In this document: one piece after another, positions 47,435 to 57,526 of the stretch
Layout: the number at the start of each line of letters is the position of its first letter
Position numbering within the stretch: position 1 is the first letter of the stretch
NCBI GenBank assembly: GCA_019188255.1
Contig: JAETXT010000015.1
Location: forward strand, 620,001 to 684,000
Direction of reading: 5' to 3'
Source of the DNA: Verticillium longisporum
Taxonomy: Eukaryota > Ascomycota > Sordariomycetes > Glomerellales > Plectosphaerellaceae
Length of the DNA: 64,000 bases
Notes under the pieces: generated by a model
Databases searched by the model: none
What the model saw: the letters and a program-made list of their open reading frames with translations, nothing else
Told to the model about the DNA's origin: nothing
Made by a program: the position numbers and the translations under genes

Positions 47435-47894
47435 AGCAGGTTTTGGTCTAGTCGCCGTTTGTACTCTTTTGGTTTATGTCCCAGCTGGAACGTGTGTCTG
47501 ACCAACGCACGAACATGAAGACGTCAATCGGTCGTTATGATTGGTACTGATCACAGCCTTAATGTAGATATTCTCTGGTCGCCGAGATGGTCTGAGATAT
47601 CGCAAATGAGGCCTCGCGTGTCCAATGTGTTTGCTTCGCTCTATTTAATAAAATACGACTGCTAAAAAAAAACCATCCACCCAATGTATCCCACCTCTCA
47701 TGTGACAAGGTCTCCGCGCCAGTCTTGAGAGCAATGTGAATGTTGGGACGCTCTCAACTCAAAAAACATCTAATCATGCCTGAACATGCTTGTTCAGATA
47801 GTGACTGCCCCGCTCATACAGCGACTTCACTAGATCGTCCAACCTAGCAACACGTCGTCTACCTGACGTTGGAAACACGCATTCTCTGCTGGAA
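47435..47894. other. Convergent gap between sla1 and TLC gene
   Basis: 460 bp of presumed 3' UTRs, with an AATAAA-like signal at about 47647 and an A run at 47665-47673. No gene. Confidence 0.5.
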
Positions 47895-48988
47895 TCATGC
47901 TTTCCTCCTCCGTGGTCGCACTGATGCAGGACCTGGTGCGCTGTCCGCGGCGTGCAGTACAGCTTGAGCTTGCTTCTCCTGACCACCCACTGGCCTACTT
48001 GGCTGGAACCGCTTGCGTACCGCGCGGATCATCATGACAAACCAGTAAAAGTTGAGTCCGTTCAACGTTAGGTTACTGATAAGATACGCTGCTGCCAGCC
48101 ACGTCGGAACTGTTGATGAGGTCGTCAAAAATCTCATGGTATCGGACAACGGGATTTTGCTGCCCGGCGAGTTACTCGCCCCCTTCAGCAGCTCAAGTCC
48201 GGGAAATGTGTTCATTGCTGCCCAAATATCTTGGAAGACCATGACAGACTGATAAGTTCCGTAGACGAGACGGCAGCTGAAGAAGGTGAACAAAAGCACA
48301 AGGCCGTTGTAGAGTTGAGGCTTTGTGCCCGTCATGCCAAGTTTGTCGAAGAACCAGTGTATATTGAGGAAGGGCGTCGACAACTCCCACAAGATGAAGA
48401 CCGGGGCGTAGTAGTTGACGAAGGGACGCTATAGACAGTACTTGGTCAGCTTGCCGCTCGAGAGCAAGGTATCCTGAAGAGAAAGTGGTGGGTGGCGCGA
48501 CTCACGAAGCCAAAAGAGTAGACGAGTAGGGCACTGACGGCATGGGCAAGAGTGCCAGGACCGAAAACATCCATGTTCAAACTGGTGACAACCAGATCCC
48601 ATAGAAAGTAGCCGGCAGCCAAAGCCTGGATCATGCCAACGGCGCCAGTGTATCCCCAAATACGAGCCTGCCAGTCCATTTCACGACGTTCGTCGTCGAC
48701 GAACATGATCCAGAGCGCAAGCCCGTTGATCAACGTACTCTGGAAGAAGGACACGACGTGTGCATCCCAATTCACGCGGCGCTTCCTAGGCAAGCTTCTG
48801 TAGCGCTCCCCAACCAGTAAATTGGAGAGCAAAGGCGAAACCGGCCAATAGATGACAGAGTATAGAAGGCCTGCAATAAGGACTTCGTGGATATGGAGAG
48901 GCAGTGAGGGCAGCGACAAGTAATCAGCCCAGGGCTGTGCTGCTTTCGAAAGCCATGGCAACGGTTCCAGAGGGAAGGGATCCTTCAT
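47895..48988 (-). CDS. TLC-domain membrane protein (TMEM56/TLCD type)
   Basis: Multi-spanning ER/endomembrane protein with a TRAM-LAG1-CLN8 domain, 338 aa. Exons 48988-48506 and 48428-47895; the 77-bp intron joins FGF to RPFVNYYAP. Visible TLC features: RVNWDAHVVSFFQSTLINGL, WGYTGAVGMIQALAAGYFLW, AHAVSALLVYSFGF, and ELSTPFLNIHWFFDKLGM, then FTFFSCRLVYGTYQS. About seven hydrophobic segments. The C-terminus is Arg/Lys-rich (SVRPRRRKA). It lacks the extended motif of ceramide synthases, so it is more likely of the TLCD4/TMEM56 class implicated in lipid handling; precise role unknown. The start is the in-frame Met at 48988 (MKDPFPLE). Divergent from cog8, with 594 bp between starts. Confidence 0.82.
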
Positions 48989-49582
48989 CTTGGCAAATCG
49001 CGGTGTTGTCGAGCCGTTATGCTTCCTTGCGAGTTGTGGTGGGCGTTGCCTGTAAATGCTGTGCAAGTGACATGCAAGAAAGACTGGGAGATGGCCAGTG
49101 AGCGGTGGATATTTCTGGTTTCGCGATCAAGAGCCCATGATCGTAGGTGGCTATCGGTTTATGAATGGATGCTGCGACTTGAGGATTTTGCAGCATTGGC
49201 GATGTGAAGTCAGCTGAGGTCCCACGCCTCCTGCCAGGTTTGTCGCCAAACACAGCGTGATCAAGAAGCACCTTGCCTAGGTACCTTGCCTACCCCCTCA
49301 CAATCAAGTATTGTTGAGCTTCCTGGTGCCTGGACCCTCGTCGCCCCACCTCGGGCGACAGCGCCTCACACCACATCGCATCATGCTTGTCCAGATGATC
49401 CACCCTTGTGGGGTCTGCGGCGTGTCCAGGAACACGAGGCTGCTCCGCCTGATTGGTTGATCAGAGGGGTCTATCAAGCGACCCTCGCTCGACCTGGCCT
49501 CTGCTGATCCTCGTGCAACTCCCTCAACAACCCGTCTGAACAAGTTGGTCGAGTTCGGGTTTGGTGATCGCGTTCACTTGGC
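48989..49582. other. Divergent promoter region, TLC gene and cog8
   Basis: 594 bp. A CCTAGGTACC motif copy at 49271-49294. Otherwise only short shadow frames. Confidence 0.5.
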
Positions 49583-50929
49583 ATGGCTGATCTTCTTCTG
49601 GACCTCTTGGACGCTGAGCGTACCGATCCTGAAGCTCACTCCAGTCACGCCAACAACCCTGCAGTCCTCACAACCAAACTCCAATATCTTGATCACTTGG
49701 CTGAACAATCCCAAGCATCACTGTTATCTGCAGAGCCACAAAGTTTAGCCCACTCATCACATTCGCTGCTCCTCTCACTTCAAGACATATCGAAAAGATC
49801 CCACAAGACAGTGGTTGACTCGGCGAGCCGTCATGCCACTTTGGGAAGAGCGCTCCCAAGGCTTATGAAGGGCACCACACAGCTGCAAAACGCCATCCCG
49901 AAGGTCGACTCCGAAGCCCTTCATTTCTCTTCAACGTATAGCAAAGCCAGCGATAACAACAACCTGCTTCGAAGACGCCGCGCCCTTTTACTGCTCGATA
50001 ATGTTGAACGTCTTGTTGACGTTCTAGAGCTCCCCGCATTGCTTTCCTCGGCCATCACAGCGGTACCGCCGAACTATGCCACAGCTCTTGACTTAAACGG
50101 CCATATCAGACGACTGAATCTGCTGCATCCTGATTCTCCTTTGATTGCATCCGTCTACCGCCAGGCGAGCGAAGCGATAGACCGCCTCACAGCGGATCTT
50201 GTTGCTACGCTAAAGGCCCCCGGCCTTAAACTAGCCACGGCTTTGCGGACTGTGAGCTGGCTTAGGAGAGTCCTTCCTGATTTTGATGGCGATTCCAGCA
50301 CCGGACGCGACATCCAGGAGCGAACCTTGTCACTCCTGTTTCTTCGTTGCCGCCTCGCAACCCTAGCAACCACGCTCGACGCGCTGCTTCCACTCCAGGA
50401 GTTGGCTAACGAGGAAAAAGCTAGGCAGTCTAGCTCGCGTAACGCTCAGAGCTGGTCTGGCGGCCAGCAAACAGAACGATTCCTCAAACGCTATGTCGAG
50501 ATATTTCGCGAGCAAAGCTTCAGCATTGTATCGATGTTCAAAAGTATATTCGGTTCACCAGCAGCAACCTTACCGGGCCAGCCTGCGAGTGATCCTCTGC
50601 AACCCCTGCCTTCGGTCCTCTCTGCTTTTCCCCTTCAGTTAATCGAAAAGCTGCTTGAGACGCTGCACGAATATCTTCCCGCTGTCAAAGACCAAGCTGC
50701 CAGAGACAGCATCCTTACACAAGTACTATACTGTTCTGGTAGCATGGGTCGACTCGGGGGTGATTTCGGCATGCTTCTGCCCGGAATAAGGACCGCAGAA
50801 TACCGGGTTGCATCAGAAGATGCCGGAAATACCGAGTGGGTTGATGTGGTAAAGAGACATCGATTGCTGGCGGGACGGCTGGACTCAATCATCGGGGACT
50901 ATAAGGGTACTGCCATGAGAGGCACATGA
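49583..50929 (+). CDS. cog8: Conserved oligomeric Golgi complex subunit 8 (Dor1 family)
   Basis: Subunit of the COG tethering complex needed for retrograde transport within the Golgi. Intronless, 448 aa, start MADLLLDLLD with good context (GGCATGG). Dor1-family blocks: KLQYLDHLAEQ, the Ser/Leu-rich helix LAHSSHSLLLSLQDISKRSH, RRALLLLDNVERLVDVLELP, RTVSWLRRVLPDF, FLRCRLATLATTLDALLPL, FREQSFSIVSMFKSIFGS, LLETLHEYLPAVKDQAARDS and ILTQVLYCSGSMGRLGGDFG. The last two are the most conserved in fungal Cog8. The protein ends soon after, slightly shorter than many fungal orthologs; I see no downstream exon that continues it. Confidence 0.88.
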   Translation: MADLLLDLLDAERTDPEAHSSHANNPAVLTTKLQYLDHLAEQSQASLLSAEPQSLAHSSHSLLLSLQDISKRSHKTVVDSASRHATLGRALPRLMKGTTQLQNAIPKVDSEALHFSSTYSKASDNNNLLRRRRALLLLDNVERLVDVLELPALLSSAITAVPPNYATALDLNGHIRRLNLLHPDSPLIASVYRQASEAIDRLTADLVATLKAPGLKLATALRTVSWLRRVLPDFDGDSSTGRDIQERTLSLLFLRCRLATLATTLDALLPLQELANEEKARQSSSRNAQSWSGGQQTERFLKRYVEIFREQSFSIVSMFKSIFGSPAATLPGQPASDPLQPLPSVLSAFPLQLIEKLLETLHEYLPAVKDQAARDSILTQVLYCSGSMGRLGGDFGMLLPGIRTAEYRVASEDAGNTEWVDVVKRHRLLAGRLDSIIGDYKGTAMRGT

Positions 50930-51632
50930 AGGTCGACAGATACGAAATCCACAATTAGGTCCTGTGGCTCCCATGCTGTTCACATAGCGCGCGTGCGTCT
51001 CGGCCGCGCCCTACCGATATTGCAGTGCTCAACTTGTCTCCTTTCCGACATGCATCCCAATGAGAGTATCACACTGCTCGAGCGGAATTCCACTCACGCT
51101 TCAGGATGAGCAAGGTTCAGATACCTACGGTGCCTACCTAAGGTACGGTAGGTATGCTAAGGTACCTAGGTAGGTACCTGAATGCCTGGTATGGTACAGT
51201 CAGTATCTCCTGGGGAAGGATATTCGCTTACCTAATACTGACAGTAGATGAAAGGGAAAGATAGGGAGCGTGGTACCTGGCCCACACGGTACGTACCTAC
51301 ATCTAGCTAACCCGGCCCCGTGGTCCGGAACAACTCCCAAACCATCGGGATTGTGTAATCTCTGCCGTCATGGATCACCTCGCCTACCGTGCGTTCCAAC
51401 TCACCTTTCCAACAACAATACTATCTCCCACGCTCAACCGTTATTGTGTCAACCATACCGCATGATGGCCCAACATCTCGTCTACGCTCCGACCCCTCTT
51501 GCTTAGCCCACGACCATTGTTGTCAGATCAAGCGGGACCGCCCGGCGTCTTGGTTCCCAACAGTGGCCCCAGTCTTAAAGCAACCCTTTCTTCACACGCC
51601 CGTATTTCACCGTGGAGTTCCAATGGCCCACA
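50930..51632. other. Intergenic upstream of the carrier gene
   Basis: 700 bp with one of the densest motif clusters (51122-51180) and a smaller copy at 51270-51300. A C-rich leader then runs to the carrier start. Short frames only. Confidence 0.55.
51122..51180. repeat. AGGTA/TACCT palindromic motif cluster
   Basis: About 60 bp composed of CCTACCTAAGGTACGGTAGG, then GCTAAGGTACC, then TAGGTAGGTACC; several overlapping inverted repeats with GGTACC cores. Confidence 0.7.
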
Positions 51633-52639
51633 ATGGGAGCACCAGATCAAAATCCTGTGAGCTACAGTTCCCGATGGTCCTCGCGCCCGGCTGATGCAGA
51701 TTCATCAGCCTTTCACTTTGCAGCCGGCCTGGGGTCCGGCGTTTGCTCGGCGGTGCTCCTCCAACCCTTGGACCTGCTGAAGACCCGAGTTCAACAGTCG
51801 GGTCATCGGTCACTGTCTTCCTCTTTGAGTGAGGTAGCAGCATCTCCAGACAAGTTACGGACGCTCTGGCGAGGCACAGTCCCTTCAGCTTTGCGGACAG
51901 GCTTCGGCTCAGCTCTCTACTTCACCTCTCTCAATGCTATCCGCGAACATGTTTCCAAGTCAAATCTTTTAGGACATGCTGCCCCACGCACGTCGCATTC
52001 ATCATCCCTCCCTCGACTTTCAAATTCCGCCAACCTTGTTGCCGGGGCCGTCGCTAGGACCTTTGCCGGCTTCGTACTCATGCCATTGACTGTCATTAAG
52101 GTCCGATACGAGTCGAGCATGTATTCTTACCAATCCATCTTAGGCGCCTCCAAAGACATATACATCGCGAACGGCCTTCGTGGCTTCTTCTCGGGCTTCG
52201 GCGCCACGGCTGTCCGCGATGCGCCCTACGCGGGCATGTATGTTCTCTTCTACGAACTGCTTAAAAGCGTATGAGCAGTCTAGTCGTCCCACAGCAAGCG
52301 GCTGTCGGCCACGATGGAAATGCATCGCTTAAGATGTCGCAAGCAGGCACCATTAACTTTACTTCTGCCATTCTCGCCGGAGCGGCGTGCTCGGCCGTCT
52401 CAAATCCATTCGACGCAATCAAAACGCGAATCCAGTTGCAGCCACAGGCGTATCCTAACATGTACCGAGCGTGCCGCAAGATGCTCGCGGAGGAAGGCGT
52501 AAGATCCCTATTCGATGGCCTCGCTCTACGAATGAGCAGGAAGGCGCTGAGCTCTGCTCTAGCGTGGACAGTGTATGAAGAACTGATGCGGAGGGCAGAG
52601 CGCATGTGGAACCCAAATATGGAGCGGGTCGAGGTATAG
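51633..52639 (+). CDS. hem25: Mitochondrial carrier, SLC25A38/Hem25 type (one-base frameshift in this sequence)
   Basis: Inner-membrane carrier of the SLC25A38/Hem25 group, which supports haem synthesis by supplying glycine to mitochondria. Single exon, 1008 nt (335 aa) when corrected. The three carrier signatures are present: [24 protein letters not shown] and [14 protein letters not shown]; the second, PLTVIKVR followed by [YF]ES, is diagnostic for this group. The frame breaks at a run of four A, 52263-52266: FYELLKS then a stop. Adding one A gives [14 protein letters not shown] and runs into the third repeat. The start is the ATG at 51633 (MGAPDQ); there is no in-frame ATG upstream close by. 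The 3' end lies only 152 bp from the end of the convergent coiled-coil gene. Confidence 0.9.
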
Positions 52640-52791
52640 ATTGTACTTGTATCGTTGCTCTCCTCTCTGGTCTTCTCCTAGGTTTGTTCTTCAGTATGGG
52701 AGGCAGTATGGTCTTGAAATAACACAAGTTTGTCTGGTTGCACTCTTCCACTGACGTACAGCGCAAGCAGCATCATCTTGACTGCTTCATT

Positions 52792-54065
52792 TTAGGCCGG
52801 CCGAGCACCAGCCAGGTACATCAGGAGCGCAGGCGACTTGCTACGCTTACGGTCTCCCCCTTCTTCCTCACCCACTCAAACTTCGGGTCATCGCGATCTC
52901 GCCTCTTGTCCCCATCTCCGACTTCCAACAAGAGCCGGCCTGACCTCTTCTCGCGGACATCTCTGGTATGCTTCCAAAGGGTGTCCTGTTCCCATTCTGG
53001 TACCCAACGTCTGATGAGGACGTAATCGGGATCCTAGAATACATGATCAGCATGAGTACCATTGCTAGAAACCGTTGATTCCGTAGGTCAGGCACATACC
53101 TGATCCACTTCGTACTCAATACGGTAGGTCCGTAATGTTTCGATGGACAGGTGCCTACGGGCCATGCGTGTATAGGTTGGGCGCGCTACCGCATTGCCGA
53201 CCGGCACAAAGGGTACCTGAGGGAGTGATGCTGGCGCCTTGACCTTGTCTGGAACCTTCTCCTTCTTTAGGATGGCAGCGATATGCTTCTCGTCGACGCC
53301 CGAGTTTATGAGGTCCTCTTGGAGACGTCGCTTGTATTCCTTTTCGCGCGCATCCTTCTCCTTCTGCTCTTGCGCGATTCGTTCCAGCTCCTTCTGCTTG
53401 TACTTTGCAACAGCCTCCTTGGCCTGCTTTTCGAGCTTCTCCTTTTCCTCGGCCTCCCGCTCTTCCTCACGTAAACGTTGCAGCTCCAATTCTTTTTTGA
53501 TGCGTGCTTCTTCCTTGACCTGCTGCTCCCGAGCACGAATGGCGTCAAGTTCGCGCTTGGCACGCTGCAGCTCAGCCTCCTCGCGAAATTCTTTATGAGC
53601 TCGTCGCTCCTCCTTATCGCGAGCTTGGTGAAGCCGCATCTCTTCCAGCTCTCGCCGTGTCTGCTCCATTTCAAACTCCTCTCGGGTCATGTAACCGGAC
53701 CCGGATCGCGAACGGGAGCGGGAGTGGTCTCGGTGGCGGGCTGGCATGACTTGGAGTCCGCGCCGATCATCATCGGAATCCGAGTGCTCATTGTAAATGC
53801 GGTTGTTAATAATGACGGGAGCTGGCGCGGGGGCTGGCGCAGGCGGGGAGTTCGGCGGGCTGGGACGTCGAAAGCGCTCGCGCGAGCGAGAGCGGGTCCT
53901 GATGACAGTGCGCTCCGGTACAAGATAGGATTGGGGCCGCTGCTCTGTGGGAAAGTAGCTCACTGGGCGATGCCGAGGTGGTTCGACATAATTGTAAGGC
54001 GGGGAGGCGCGCCTCCTTGATACATGTATGTTCAGATCCTCGTCGTCAGAGTAGTAGCTACTCAT
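52792..54065 (-). CDS. Glu/Arg-rich coiled-coil protein of unknown function (one-base frameshift near C-terminus)
   Basis: About 402 aa. Exons 54065-53100 and 53033-52792, intron 66 bp. The N-terminus is Ser/Tyr/Pro-rich with RS dipeptides (SRSRERFRRPSPPNSPPAP, DHSRSRSRSGSGYM). A long highly charged helix follows (about residues 128-255: FEMEQTRRELEEMRLHQA to RRLQEDLINSG), then GVDEKHIAAILKKEKVP and a region ending TYRIEYEVDQDPDYVLIRRW, VPEWEQDTLWKHT. At 52856-52860 a five-C run is one base short: as read, the frame stops at 52821; with one base added, it continues KRSKSPALLMYLAGARPA to a stop at 52792, an ending that looks like that of related proteins. Such proteins are often misnamed reticulocyte-binding or trichohyalin because of the charged repeats. 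Function unknown. Confidence 0.78.
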
Positions 54066-55285
54066 TTTGGTAACAAACAGTCGCTGTCCTTGGGAAAAGA
54101 GTCGTGTTTCGGAGCGTCAAGAATACCAACTTCAGGCTGGGCGCTGATGGGTCAGACGAGGTTTCTCTTAGTGCTGACACAGAAGGGAGGGGAAGCGGCC
54201 GACGATGTCGAAGCGCCTGCAACGCCTACTTGGGTAATGTGGTGCAGAGGGGGTTCAAGGAACAGGCTGGAGAGGATAACATGTGTGTCCAGAGTAGCCG
54301 CGAGTATTCGGACTATCCCCGTGTAGAGGACGGCGATAAGTTGGGCGTTGGTAGGCAGGGAAATAGTGCGCGGGAGGGGGAGGGGGGGAATAAGGGTCGG
54401 CAGGGCAGTATGGTGGGTGTCGCCGTTTTATCTTCGAGCGCCCGTCTCGCTCTTCGCCAGTCCTCCGCCACTCATTCTGCTGGTCGCATGCATAACCCCC
54501 TCATCCTTCGCGCAAGACAGGCTGACAATCGGCATCGGCGCCCATGTCGGGCTTTGGCGCCCTTGTAGGGCTGCACCGTGGCCATGTTGTGGCTCGGAAG
54601 GATTTGGGGGCCAGAAGGCATCCATGGATGTTGGTGAGAGGAGCTGATCGTCTTTTATTGGACTGGCGCGACCACCGACAGGACGGCTGACCCCAAGACC
54701 CCGTTCGCCGTCCAATAGGATGAGCATTTGGTATGAGGAGCGGGGTGGCCTACTGACGAAGGGGAAATGGTGGCAATGATAGCAGGCTGCTGGGATCAGC
54801 GATGTTGGCGAGGACCAACACAGGTCACCCCGACTTCACAACGCGGGAGCCCTCTGAGGTGACTGCCTGCCTCAGCTTCCGTTTCACAATGTGGTCTGCG
54901 CTGCTGAGCAAGCCAGAACTACAATAGTACATTGCCTGGGCCGGACTGGCATTCTGTTTAACGCACGATACTGGAGAGCAACAGCTGTGTATCAGAGCCG
55001 GAGCGATGGCTACATCTACCCATCTAGGTGAGCTCTGGCAAACATATAGGATCGCAACAGAGACGTCATGGACGCAGACTATTGACAATACCCGGTACCA
55101 GAATCCTCTCTGAGCGAAGAACATGGGCAAGACGCCGATCACAGGAATGGCTGGCGAGGCGTCTCACGCCGGTGCACTTGTGTCCTCGTCCGGGCTGTCT
55201 TTTGAAATGGGTTGGGTTGTGGGTGGATAAGGTCAGCTGTGCAACCATGTTGATCCAGTGCCCAAAAACCCATCCGTCTCCCCCT
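54066..55285. other. Intergenic upstream of the coiled-coil gene
   Basis: 1.2 kb between two minus-strand genes. Overlapping frames at 54104-54568 and 55028-55441 have no recognisable domain; the latter is antisense to prefoldin. A G-rich stretch at 54374-54390. Nothing else recognised. Confidence 0.5.
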
Positions 55286-55786
55286 TCAGGCACCCTGGGA
55301 CTTGAGCATCTGATCAATTGCTTGTCGGCTGTTCTTGAAAGTCGTCTCAAGATAATGCAGTTTCTGTCCAAGCTTTTCCACCTCGTTTTCCTTATCTTTG
55401 ATCTGAGTGTCCAGTTTCTCTGTGAGCTTTGGCGTAGGTAGCGCAACGAACCTAGCGGTTGGTGAGTGCTGAAACGCGAGAGCTGACCCGAGTGGACTCA
55501 CATTTTGCCAACTCCCTCGAACACCTTGGACCCTCTCGGGAGCCCGGATACCTCGTCCAAGGTCAAACGCAGCATGCGCATTTCACGCTGCTTGGACGCC
55601 GTCTGCGACCGCGCCTGTCCAATCTGTTGTTGAGCTGCAATCGCCTGGCCCTCGATCTCCCTCATCAACTGTTCAGCCACGCAATTCGCGTTAGCCTAAT
55701 GCACCGCTGCTGCTGTTCCGAGACTATGCCGTAAGTCAAAAGGGGCCCTTACAGACCTTCTCCAGAGCCTGGTTAGGAATCGACAT
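55286..55786 (-). CDS. pfd1: Prefoldin subunit 1
   Basis: Beta-type subunit of the hexameric prefoldin chaperone, which passes nascent actin and tubulin to CCT. Exons 55786-55757, 55668-55502, 55451-55286 give 363 nt, 120 aa, a normal length. The first exon encodes MSIPNQALEK; the intron acceptor leads to LMREIEGQAIAAQQQI. A heptad-rich N-terminal helix is followed by the hairpin segment SGLPRGSKVFEGVGKMFVAL and the C-terminal helix LTEKLDTQIKDKENEVEKLG. The second intron splits the ATG codon of GVGKM. The donor of intron 1 (GTCTGT) is weak, but the join matches the family. Confidence 0.88.
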
Positions 55787-56268
55787 GATGAGAAGCCCTG
55801 TAAGCAGGTTGCGCAGCTCAAATCGGTTGCTAGGCGAGTCAGTTGACTGTGCAGTCAAGTTCGCTCAGTCGTAGGTTCAAAAGTAGACGGTACGAGCCGT
55901 GCTCTCTGTAGCGTGCGCTGTCCAGTGGTTGTCGAAGTGTTGGTGCGAGTTCGTTGTTACAGGTGATGTAGGCAACATGGGTAATGTGAGAGGAGAGCGG
56001 CAGAGTCAAGCTGTTCAGGCGGATCCCCACCTCTTTCGAACACTATCGATATGCATATCGGTTGGCGCTAAGACCACGACATCATGCCTCTTGCATATAT
56101 TGTGTATATGGGGCAAACCCTGCTGCCAAACTGACTTGACGTTGATGTACAGTACACTTGGGGGTTTTTCTTGAGGCACCTTCTTCTAGTAACATGCTCT
56201 TCTTCCCACGGCGTCGGGGTACCTCGCGCCTCATTTTCATTCGTTACGCGCGCCACCGATCACGCTCG
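55787..56268. other. Intergenic between two minus-strand genes
   Basis: 480 bp; prefoldin promoter and ceramidase 3' UTR. No gene or repeat recognised. Confidence 0.5.
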
Positions 56269-57526
56269 TTACACCTTTTCCTTGACCCTCACTACCTGTG
56301 GGACAGACAACAGGTGGCCCTGCCACAGCAGCTTGTACTCATTTTCGCGGCCTCCAAGACACCGCCGAAGCCAGATGCCCCATACAATGTAGTAGTATCC
56401 TGCTCAGTCGCATTAGCTTCTCCATTTAGGGGCAACTGAGGTGACCGAGCGTAAGCCGGGACCAGCAGGTTGTGGGCATGTCAAACTGTACCTCCAAGAC
56501 CCGTCATCAAATGCCACCAACCATGTCCCTCCAGCAAAATCCCCCATGGAAGACCTACATGCCTCCTCCAACGGGTAATTGTATTGCAGTAGTGATTATC
56601 CAGATTCCAGATGAAGAATCCGCCAAGAAACACCGTGAGCCCTGTACCTACCATCAACCACATGGTTGCCAGGATACGCTTGGCTTTGACAGGATCTTGG
56701 GCATGGAGTTTCGGTCGGAGCTCTGTCTCCATGACATAGACACTGCGGAGTAGAACAATTGCTGTCAAGATACCATAGGAGTTTTGATGGAACAGGGGAT
56801 CTTTTGAGATGTGATAGTACGCCTACATGGCGAATTTGAAAGTGAGCTGCATGATCAGGGGGTCGGATACCAGACTCTGACTGTACCGTTATGAATGCTG
56901 CCAAGGCAATGAGCGCAAGGCCCAGGAACGCCGAAAACAGGTTTGACCTGCGATATGTAAAGGTTGCAAAGCACATAACGCATGTTGTATAAATCATGGA
57001 CAGTTCGTCAACGAGCTGCATAGGATCTGCACGAGGTCAGAACGAATCGCCGCAGGTCAGGAGATCTGCGGCTTCCAGCCGCGCTCAAGCTTACACTTCA
57101 GGGTGGAATGAAAAGCTGTTGAGCCCGCGCCGACAATGATATATCCCAGAAAAGATATCACAAAGACGCGGTCGTGGTGGTGCTTTAGACAATTCTGAAT
57201 GCCTCGGGCCCCTAGCCACAGGAAGAGCAAATTGGTCAATGTCTGTTTGTCGCCAAGAAGGCGGCATTAGACATGGCACGACAAGGGGTTCAGTGAAACC
57301 AACATTGCAAATTTCTGCGCAGTAGTACGAGACAACGTAATCCTTCGAGTCCTTATCAGCACGGCGGTCTTCTGTCGCTGCCTGTTTGAACTCGAACTCA
57401 GGGAGACACTACCTCTTCACAAAAATTCAAGGTTACAGTTTTCGGACCCCAGAAACCTTCGTGGCCGTTGCTGTCATCGTAAGGAAAACCAAATGATGGG
57501 CCCCTGGACGGGGTCGTTGAGCTCAT
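56269..57526 (-). CDS. Alkaline ceramidase (Ypc1/Ydc1 family)
   Basis: ER membrane enzyme that hydrolyses (dihydro/phyto)ceramide. Six exons: 57526-57413, 57342-57304, 57242-57095, 57026-56887, 56822-56492, 56399-56269; 903 nt, 300 aa, frame intact. Family motifs: GFWGPKTVTLNFCEEDYVVS (Glu-Asp near the start), YYCAEICNTLTNLLFLW, GAGSTAFHSTLKYPMQLVDE (first catalytic His, then Asp-Glu), LDNHYC, and HGWWHLMTGLG (the zinc His pair with Trp-Trp). The C-terminus ends QVVRVKEKV, Lys-rich as in ER membrane proteins. Five introns of 61 to 92 bp split conserved motifs cleanly, which supports the exon model. Ypc1 and Ydc1 differ in substrate preference, and sequence alone does not decide here. Confidence 0.92.

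Noticed and set aside
47356..47501. Read-through C-terminus of sla1 to 47501
   Set aside because: A canonical intron at 47356-47408 leads to the family-like NPFGF end; the read-through residues are not family-like.
3758..52860. Pseudogene calls for the seven frameshifted genes
   Set aside because: Each has a single one-base loss in a homopolymer and no other damage; essential functions are involved, so sequence error is the better explanation.
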